A stretch of DNA of 41,666 bases from Verrucomicrobiales bacterium. GTDB lineage: Bacteria; Verrucomicrobiota; Verrucomicrobiia; Limisphaerales; JAQGOV01. Shown piece by piece: positions 35,425-41,666 of this stretch. Position 1 is the first letter of the stretch; each line of letters starts with the position of its first letter. Where the stretch lies: positions 1-41,666 of the forward strand of contig JAQGOV010000502.1 in NCBI GenBank assembly GCA_028293425.1, read 5' to 3'. A model generated the notes under the pieces. It saw only the letters and a list, made by a program, of their open reading frames with translations, was not told the origin of the DNA and searched no databases. A program made the translations under genes and the position numbers.

Positions 35425-37731
35425 TTAACTGGCCCGCCCCTGCACTCTAACCTCGGAACGGACTTGAAGATCCTGGGCGGCCCAGCTTAGTCGTGCCATG
35501 TCCCGCACAAGTTCATCGTACACTAAAGCCTTTCCGGCTGGGTCGCGAATCGTAATTATCAGAACGACATCCTGCTTGTCTGTCACGGTGGCTCCGCTGC
35601 GGTTAAGCAGGTCCAAAGACAGGCGCCAAGTCTTCCCTGCGGGACCCTTCCCCCGCTTAAAAATCCGATGATACAGCTTGAGTGGGGACCACTTGAAACC
35701 GTGTTGAATTAAATCCTTTTCGTAACCCTTCGTGAGGCTCTTGGGGACGGGGTTCACCTCGCGGCTGTATACCTCCGTACCTTCCGTCTCCCCTTGCTCC
35801 ACAGTGCCCAAAGTGGCGGTTACGTTATTCCTGCAATACTCGATTCCGAAAGCTCGATCCAGGGGAGGATCATAGAGGAGCGTCATAAAAATCTCACCGC
35901 GGAAGTTTCCTTCGGAGTCCACCAGGCACGTGGGCATTGGAAAAGGTCGCTTTGCAAATTCCAACCGAGGTTGAATGGGAGCTTGGAGAATAATTGTCGC
36001 AGAGGACTGTTTGCAATGAATGATCTCCTCGGAAGCCAAGGGTCGGCCTAGTCCGAGATAGTTGATCCCGGCAGCATTATCGGGAACGCTCCGGATGAGG
36101 GCCGAGTGGATCAGCAGAGCCTTTACAAGAGTGGGGGAGGCGGCGCCAGGCGCGATATCTAACTCGCGAAAGACATTGGCTGCCACCGTGGCGACCAAGG
36201 GACAGGCGAAAGATGTGCCGATGTTTTCGGCGGAATGGCCGGCACTATCAAGTGAGACAACACCCGTTTGCAGGTACCCTCCGGAGGAATCGCAATTCCC
36301 CCCGTAGTGACTCAGTTCCGGTTTGAGCAAGTAGCCGGGACCTGGACCCCGACGCGTAAAAGGTGACGGCTCCTCGCGCCGGACGCGAGTGCTCGCGGTG
36401 TCGAGGTGGGCTACTGAACCTACCGTGATGGCCCTGAGTGCATCAGCAGGTGGGCAAATCCGATCGCCTTCGTCAATTCCTGCTTGCGGGGGCCAACTCC
36501 TCAACGGTCTAGTTGCATAATTGCCTGCCGCGATGACGAATAACACCCCGTGACGCTTGGAGCGTTCGTCCAAGGCGGCGGCCAGGAGTGAGAATTCATG
36601 ATCCAAGCACGGGTCACCAACCAGCCCTAACGACAAATTCCAAACCCTCACCTGGGGAAACGTCACGAGTGCATTATCGATGACGGTCAGCAGATCCCGC
36701 TCCTCAATTTGGCCGTCCTTGTCCAGCGCCACAACGTCCACGATGCGAGAACCATCGGGCGGGAAGCGGTCGTCGTCATGATTGAGTTTCTTTCCTTGCG
36801 CCAGCAATCCAGCGACGAAGCTGCCGTGATCGTTGTTCTGCTGGGAGCGTGGCACAAACGATTCCATCCGATCCACCACCCAGGCTTGCAGGTGAGGATT
36901 GTTGGGATCCGTGCCGCTATCGATCATTCCGACGAGCCCGTAGGCCCGCCCGGCCAGGGGAGCAGGAAAGTTTGTTGAGGTTATATTATCGAGAATTCGG
37001 GATGCAGTTCGAACTACTTGGTAATGTGGAAAAAGCGACAGGCTTTGTGTGCCCACGAATCTGGTGAGTGCGTCAATAGCCCCCCGGCCCAACCTGCTCA
37101 AAGAAAAGACGCGCAAGCCCTCGGCGTAATCCACTACCTGAGGATCGCCAAGTTGGGCCACCCTGGAAAGCTTCTCGAATGCCTCGTCGATCTGGAGATT
37201 TATTTGCTGTGAGTGATGTCGAAACAGTCGAAACCTCAAATTCAGCGATTGATCATGGGCAAGTGACGACTGCAGGTCTGCACCCCGAACAATGCCAAGA
37301 GCATCTTCAGCCGTGTAGGGCTCAATCTTCTGTAGAGCGGAAATGTTGGCCTCCAATTTCTGCGCCTGACCTGCTCGGACCTGCGAGGCTAGGGCGTTCA
37401 GGCCATGCGGCTCCACGCTAATGTAAAGCTCGCCTAGCCGGTTGCCACCGATTATGGGACACGTGGTCGGGTTCAGGAGCAGGGTCGGGCGATGGGACTT
37501 CGCAGAGGCTTCCGACTTTAAAGTCACCTTGGCAACGGCGGGAATCCCGAACTCATTGAAAGCCGCGGAGAAGTGGGCTTTAACACCTTCAATCTGGAGG
37601 GCGAGCGATTGTCGGAATGAATCAGTACAGCCAGGGAAGATAGTAACACTCCCACCGTTGTCCTCAGGCGGACGATAATCCCCTTTAGAAGGAACAACCA
37701 CTTTTATCGGCAACAGACGTTCGTTTGGCAT
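35425..37731 (-). CDS. ietS: Intracellular subtilisin-like serine protease, IetS-like
   Basis: The 768-residue protein has no signal peptide. The N-terminal 240 residues are unassigned. The S8 peptidase domain (about 255-560) has the catalytic triad Asp271 (GMIDSGTD), His302 (NNDHGSFVAG) and Ser507 (GTSFACP), plus the oxyanion Asn in VIAAGNYA. The last 200 residues are unassigned and look like beta-rich sequence. The pairing with an upstream AAA+ ATPase matches the IetA/IetS system: IetS is the protease toxin and IetA the partner, first reported as a stability module of an Agrobacterium Ti plasmid and later found to protect against phages. The ATG is 3 bp after the ATPase stop. The targets of the protease are unknown. 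Confidence 0.85.
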   Translation of the reverse strand: MPNERLLPIKVVVPSKGDYRPPEDNGGSVTIFPGCTDSFRQSLALQIEGVKAHFSAAFNEFGIPAVAKVTLKSEASAKSHRPTLLLNPTTCPIIGGNRLGELYISVEPHGLNALASQVRAGQAQKLEANISALQKIEPYTAEDALGIVRGADLQSSLAHDQSLNLRFRLFRHHSQQINLQIDEAFEKLSRVAQLGDPQVVDYAEGLRVFSLSRLGRGAIDALTRFVGTQSLSLFPHYQVVRTASRILDNITSTNFPAPLAGRAYGLVGMIDSGTDPNNPHLQAWVVDRMESFVPRSQQNNDHGSFVAGLLAQGKKLNHDDDRFPPDGSRIVDVVALDKDGQIEERDLLTVIDNALVTFPQVRVWNLSLGLVGDPCLDHEFSLLAAALDERSKRHGVLFVIAAGNYATRPLRSWPPQAGIDEGDRICPPADALRAITVGSVAHLDTASTRVRREEPSPFTRRGPGPGYLLKPELSHYGGNCDSSGGYLQTGVVSLDSAGHSAENIGTSFACPLVATVAANVFRELDIAPGAASPTLVKALLIHSALIRSVPDNAAGINYLGLGRPLASEEIIHCKQSSATIILQAPIQPRLEFAKRPFPMPTCLVDSEGNFRGEIFMTLLYDPPLDRAFGIEYCRNNVTATLGTVEQGETEGTEVYSREVNPVPKSLTKGYEKDLIQHGFKWSPLKLYHRIFKRGKGPAGKTWRLSLDLLNRSGATVTDKQDVVLIITIRDPAGKALVYDELVRDMARLSWAAQDLQVRSEVRVQGRAS

Positions 37732-37734
37732 ACT

Positions 37735-38883
37735 CTACGATCCTCCTTTCAAAATTTTCGAGACCTGCGACTGGGATACATTAAAAATGTCAGCCAGTTG
37801 CTCCTGCGTAAATTCCTTGGGAACCAGGTCCCGAATTAACCTTATCTGGGCTTCGCGGGATGGAGTTGCGGAAATGGCTGCCTTGGGGTTCGCAACGAGA
37901 AACGCCTGGATAGTCTCGGGAGAACGCAACTCCTTCTCGTCGGCCAGGATTGCTGAACGCACGCACTCCTCGCAAGTTTGCCGCAACTGCGCACCACTCA
38001 AACCCTCGGTGACAGCAGACACAAGAGCAATTATGTCTTCGCTCGCGAAGCCACCGAAAAACTTTTCCAACATTCTGCGCCTTGCTCCGCGATCAGGCTC
38101 TGAAAGGCGAATGCGGTAGCTAAAGCGCCGCCAAATCGCCTTGTCCAGAAGGTGATCATGATTCGTAGCAGCAAGAAGCACATGATCCTTCCCCAGTGCA
38201 TCAATGTTTTGCAGCAGGCTTATTACAACGCGCTTCAGCTCTCCCATTTCACGCGCGTCGTCGCGCATTTTCGCCAGTGCATCAAACTCGTCCAAAAATA
38301 GAACGCACGGCCGCGAAGCCGCGTGCTCAAAAAGGGCTCGAAGATTTTTTGCAGTGCTTCCGAGATAGGAGGAGATGAGTCCATCGGTTCGCGCCGTGAT
38401 TAGAGGCAAGCCCAATTCCGCGGCTATGAACCGAGCCAACTGCGTTTTCCCACAGCCTGGAGGCCCAAACATCAGCATAGATGGAGCCACCCCCACTCCA
38501 TGGGCTACCAGGCGATCCGCTGCACGGAAGAAGGAGAGAAACTGCTTAACTGACCGTTCCGTATCCTCTGGCAAGAAGATGTCGACATCTCCAGGTGCGA
38601 GACGCTCCTCATCGGCCATTGTCATTCGGGATTCTGCATCCACAGGCACATTATGGCTTCCATGCGAGCCGGCACGCGCAAAGCCGAGCTTCGTCATCTT
38701 GCCATTCCCCAGCAGTTGTTTGATCCGCTTTGCTCCCTCCTTCTCACCATCCGCCTCGAGCCTCTCACATAGTTGCTTCGAATAAGCAGACACCTTTTCG
38801 TAATCCGCATTGAGGGCCCCTTCTACAATCTTCGCGATATCGAAGAGATAAGTTCTGATGGTTAGCGCATTGGATGCGGTCAT
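37735..38883 (-). CDS. ietA: AAA+ ATPase, IetA-like, with C-terminal helix-turn-helix
   Basis: The 382-residue protein has an N-terminal helical region (1-70) resembling an MIT-like or adaptor segment, and a central AAA+ domain (about 110-290). This domain has Walker A GPPGCGKT (140-147, Lys146), Walker B LFLDEFDAL (Asp198, Glu199), sensor 1 LLAATNHD and the arginine finger in WRRFSYRI. The lid helices contain GLSGAQLRQTCEECVRSAIL. The last 32 residues, with FTQEQLADIFNVSQSQVSKI, read as a helix-turn-helix of the sigma/Xre type. In the Iet pair the ATPase accompanies and probably controls the serine protease encoded next. The HTH and the repeats in its own promoter suggest that this copy also regulates its operon; that is inference. 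Confidence 0.87.
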   Translation of the reverse strand: MTASNALTIRTYLFDIAKIVEGALNADYEKVSAYSKQLCERLEADGEKEGAKRIKQLLGNGKMTKLGFARAGSHGSHNVPVDAESRMTMADEERLAPGDVDIFLPEDTERSVKQFLSFFRAADRLVAHGVGVAPSMLMFGPPGCGKTQLARFIAAELGLPLITARTDGLISSYLGSTAKNLRALFEHAASRPCVLFLDEFDALAKMRDDAREMGELKRVVISLLQNIDALGKDHVLLAATNHDHLLDKAIWRRFSYRIRLSEPDRGARRRMLEKFFGGFASEDIIALVSAVTEGLSGAQLRQTCEECVRSAILADEKELRSPETIQAFLVANPKAAISATPSREAQIRLIRDLVPKEFTQEQLADIFNVSQSQVSKILKGGS

Positions 38884-38886
38884 ATT

Positions 38887-38935
38887 GGAATAATAACGGC
38901 AGTTGCAGGAATAAAGTCAAGCATCTTTGGAATAA
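38887..38935. repeat. Three GGAATAA direct repeats with exact 21-bp spacing (putative operator)
   Basis: Read on the + strand, GGAATAA starts at 38887, 38908 and 38929, so the copies are 21 bp apart, two helical turns each, and lie on one face of the DNA. The outer two extend to the 10-bp match TTGGAATAAT (38885-38894 and 38927-38936). The array begins 4 bp upstream of the ietA-like ATG. It overlaps the predicted -10 and flanks the -35 on both sides. A regulator with a helix-turn-helix, such as the C-terminus of the ATPase itself, could bind here. Confidence 0.7.
38890..38920 (-). promoter_or_regulatory. Putative promoter of the ietA-ietS operon
   Basis: On the minus strand a TTGACT (-35, complement of 38915-38920) precedes TATTAT (-10, complement of 38890-38895). 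The 19-bp spacer is longer than ideal. Transcription from 6-8 bp after this -10 would start at or next to the ATG at 38883, which would make the ATPase mRNA leaderless or nearly so. No Shine-Dalgarno sequence precedes this ATG, which fits. The elements lie inside the GGAATAA array. Confidence 0.45.
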
Positions 38936-39175
38936 TTTGTCTCGGGCTTGTTTTGATAAAACCCACCATGGGGGCAGGCGAGGGCCCCACCGTGGCCGCT
39001 TCAACCGCGCATTGCGCTTTCGGAGCTCTGCCGCATGCACCCCTTTTTGAATTGCCCGAAACTCCCACAGCCCCCTACTCTTCACCCACCCGTGACTGGA
39101 GCATCAACAACGCCGTTTCCTGCCTGCGAGCCCGCGCAGCCACTCATTCTCCATCCTCCAAAAGGCCGTTGACGC

Positions 39176-41666
39176 ATGTCCAACCCTTTTTTCGAGCACC
39201 CAATCCTGAACTCGCCCTACGACTGCCCGCGGCGTCATTGGGAGCTCGACGCGGACGGCCAGCCCACCCAGAAAATCATCGAGCGCCGACGCCGGGCCGA
39301 GTTCATCACCCCGATCCCCAAGCCGAAGAAGCGGCAGAAAAGCGCCAACCAGGAAACCCTCGTCTTCGACGAAGGAAAAGGCCTCTCAACCAAAGAACAA
39401 CAATACGACCCCACCTCGATCATTAACGAGGTGCGGCAAAGCGTTGACCAATGGCGCGCTTTGCCGAACCAGAACCAATGGCAGGTCACGCCCGAGACAG
39501 CTCGGCTTCTCCACCATTGGCGACACCATAAATTTCCCGATGTCCGACCGTTCTTTTGCCAGATCGAAGCAGTGGAAACTGCCATCTGGCTCACCGAGGT
39601 TGCGCCCCAGTCCAAAACCGGCAAGCGCCTCCTCGATCATCTCGTCGCGGCGAATAAAGACGCTAACCCGGAGCTGCTCCGCCTTGCGTTGAAACTTGCC
39701 ACCGGCGCAGGCAAGACCACCGTAATGGCCATGCTCATCGCTTGGCAGACCATCAACGCCTCGCGTCGCCCTGGCAGCAAAAACTTCACAAAGGGTTTTC
39801 TCGTCGTTGCTCCCGGGCTCACCATCAAGGATCGCCTGCGCGTCCTCCAACCAAACGACCCCGACAGCTACTACGCCAGCCGCCAGCTCGTCCCCAGCGA
39901 CATGCTGGATGAAGTAAGCAAGGCCAAAATTGTCATCACCAATTTCCACGCCTTCAAGCTGCGCGAACGCATCGAACTCTCCGCCGGCGGCCGCTCCTTG
40001 CTCCAGGGTCGCGGGCCGGAACTCAACACCCAGGAGACCGAGGGGCAAATGCTTCAGCGCGTCATGCCAGACCTCATGGGCATGAAAAATGTCATTGTCC
40101 TCAATGACGAGGCGCACCATTGCTACCGGGAGAAGCCAAACGAGGTGGACGACGAGGCACTAAAAGGCGATGAGCGAAAGGAAGCTGAAAAGAACAACGA
40201 GGCCGCTCGTCTTTGGATTTCGGGGCTCGAAGCCGTGAAACGCAAACTCGGCATTGCCCACATCTTTGATTTGTCAGCCACCCCTTTCTTCCTCCAGGGC
40301 TCCGGTTACGCTGAGGGCACCTTGTTCCCTTGGACAATGAGCGACTTTTCCCTTATGGACGCGATCGAGTGTGGCATCGTCAAACTCCCACGCGTCCCTG
40401 TGGCCGAAAACATTCCCGGCGACGAAATGCCCGTTTTCCGCAACTTGTGGGAACACATCCGCAAGGACATGCCCAAAAAGGGCAGGGGAAGCTCGGACGA
40501 TCTCGACCCACTCCAGCTTCCGACCCGCCTCCAGACGGCTCTCCAGGCTCTGTATGGTCACTACGAGAAAACTTTCCACCTCTGGAAGGAAAGCGGCATC
40601 TCAGTACCGCCCTGCTTTATCATCGTCTGCCAAAACACCGCCATTTCAAAACTCGTTTACGACTTCATCTCTGGCTTCCACCGCAAAAACGTGGACGGCA
40701 CAACAACGCTGGAAAATGGTCGCTTGGCCCTCTTCAGGAATTTCGACGCCGCGACTAGCCAACCCCTTCCGCGCCCAAACACCCTCCTGATCGACAGCGA
40801 GCAACTCGAAGCAGGCGATGCCCTGGATGACAACTTTCGCGGCATGGCGTCAGATGAAATCGAACGCTTCCGCCGTGAGATGACCGAACGCACCGGCGAC
40901 CAGCGCCAGGCCGAGAGCATCACCGATCAGGAATTACTGCGCGAGGTCATGAACACCGTGGGCAAATTCGGCCAGCTCGGCGGCTCCATCCGTTGTGTCG
41001 TCTCCGTCTCCATGCTCACGGAAGGGTGGGACGCCAACACAGTCACCCACGTTCTTGGCATCCGCGCCTTCGGCACCCAGCTCCTGTGCGAGCAGGTCAT
41101 CGGACGCGCCCTGCGCCGCCAGTCCTACGATCTCAACGAGGAAAACCTTTTCAACGTGGAATATGCCGACATCTTTGGCATCCCGTTTGATTTCACCGCC
41201 AAACCTGTTATCGCCCCGCCGCAGCCGCCAAGAGAAACAATCCAGGTCAAAGCCGTTCGGCCCGACCGCGATGGTCTGGAGATCCGCTTCCCCCGCGTGG
41301 AAGGCTACCGCGTGGAACTACCCGAGGAGCGTCTCAAGGCCGTATTCAATGCCGACTCCATTCTGGAACTCACGCCCGACCTCGTCGGTCCTTCCGTTAC
41401 CCAAAATTCGGGCATAATCGGAGAAAGCGTAAACATGAGCCTCGAACACCTTGAGTCGCTACGCCCAGCCACCTTGCTTTTTAACCTCACGCATCGCCTG
41501 CTCTATACAAAGTGGCGCTACCCAGGCGAGGAACCTCGCCTCCACTTGTTCGGCCAGCTCAAGACCATCACCAAAAAGTGGCTGGACACCTGCCTGGTCT
41601 GCAAAGGCAACACCTATCCTGCCCTCCTTATGTACCAGGAACTGGCCGACATCGCCTGCAATCGCA
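39176..41666 (+). CDS. DEAH-box helicase of the type III restriction (Res) class, 3'-truncated by the window
   Basis: The frame is open from the ATG at 39176 to the window end (830 codons seen); an in-frame TGA at 39170-39172 fixes this as the first ATG. Walker A is LATGAGKTT (Lys180), motif II is DEAH (311-314), motif III is LSATPF (366-371), and the C-terminal RecA lobe has MLTEGWDANTVTHVLGIRAF and motif VI CEQVIGRALRR (638-648). These features match superfamily 2 helicases of type III restriction Res subunits, and the overall layout resembles what is annotated as the BPTD_3080 family of restriction endonucleases. A nuclease domain would lie beyond the window or be cryptic. No methyltransferase is visible here; it may follow downstream. 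The gene is divergent from the ietA-like gene, with 292 bp between them, and uses many C-ending codons, unlike its neighbours. Confidence 0.9.
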   Translation, partial: MSNPFFEHPILNSPYDCPRRHWELDADGQPTQKIIERRRRAEFITPIPKPKKRQKSANQETLVFDEGKGLSTKEQQYDPTSIINEVRQSVDQWRALPNQNQWQVTPETARLLHHWRHHKFPDVRPFFCQIEAVETAIWLTEVAPQSKTGKRLLDHLVAANKDANPELLRLALKLATGAGKTTVMAMLIAWQTINASRRPGSKNFTKGFLVVAPGLTIKDRLRVLQPNDPDSYYASRQLVPSDMLDEVSKAKIVITNFHAFKLRERIELSAGGRSLLQGRGPELNTQETEGQMLQRVMPDLMGMKNVIVLNDEAHHCYREKPNEVDDEALKGDERKEAEKNNEAARLWISGLEAVKRKLGIAHIFDLSATPFFLQGSGYAEGTLFPWTMSDFSLMDAIECGIVKLPRVPVAENIPGDEMPVFRNLWEHIRKDMPKKGRGSSDDLDPLQLPTRLQTALQALYGHYEKTFHLWKESGISVPPCFIIVCQNTAISKLVYDFISGFHRKNVDGTTTLENGRLALFRNFDAATSQPLPRPNTLLIDSEQLEAGDALDDNFRGMASDEIERFRREMTERTGDQRQAESITDQELLREVMNTVGKFGQLGGSIRCVVSVSMLTEGWDANTVTHVLGIRAFGTQLLCEQVIGRALRRQSYDLNEENLFNVEYADIFGIPFDFTAKPVIAPPQPPRETIQVKAVRPDRDGLEIRFPRVEGYRVELPEERLKAVFNADSILELTPDLVGPSVTQNSGIIGESVNMSLEHLESLRPATLLFNLTHRLLYTKWRYPGEEPRLHLFGQLKTITKKWLDTCLVCKGNTYPALLMYQELADIACNR

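Noticed and set aside
38953-39426. 157-codon + strand frame starting before the helicase
   Set aside because: It overlaps the helicase start in another frame and has Pro/Ala-rich low-complexity sequence with no conserved motif.
39386-40120. 244-codon minus-strand frame opposite the helicase
   Set aside because: The + strand frame carries all helicase motifs without interruption; this is its mirror.

Overview
The window looks like a chromosomal segment of a member of the Verrucomicrobiota, probably near Pedosphaera and relatives. This is inferred from giant secreted proteins built of Calx-beta domains and delta-60 repeats with 'STDLxNW...RFYRVR'-type C-termini, a Pkn-type kinase and weak Shine-Dalgarno sequences. 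No rRNA or other taxonomic marker is present, so the placement is an inference.

Region 1 (1-21600) holds three very large, probably secreted genes in tandem on the + strand. The first is a 5'-cut Calx-beta/delta-60 protein. The second is a 4191-residue protein with a signal peptide, about 19 Calx-beta domains and three blocks of exactly seven delta-60 repeats. The third is a 2017-residue M36 (fungalysin-like) metalloprotease. Its tail repeats a module (an NPG-type beta domain, a proprotein-convertase P domain and DUF11) that also ends the second protein.

Region 2 (21624-35041) is housekeeping: coaE; a tight minus-strand operon of Ser/Thr kinase, N-carbamoylputrescine amidase, RmlD-like reductase and gluQ; an HU gene with a clear terminator; a panE-like reductase; a small hypothetical gene; gltX; leuS; a DUF1275 membrane protein; and a secreted PPP-family phosphatase. 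Between gltX and leuS lies a decayed toxin-antitoxin module with frameshifts in both genes.

Region 3 (35191-41666) starts at a tRNA-Arg(CCT) gene and has the look of a defence island. It holds a two-gene minus-strand operon, an AAA+ ATPase followed by an intracellular subtilisin-like protease. These match the IetA/IetS pair, known as a plasmid stability toxin-antitoxin system and as an antiphage system. Divergent from it is a large DEAH helicase of the type III restriction (Res) class that runs off the window end. The ATPase has a C-terminal helix-turn-helix. Its promoter carries three GGAATAA repeats spaced by exactly 21 bp, which suggests autoregulation. This operon, its operator and its divergent partner are the most interesting part of the window.
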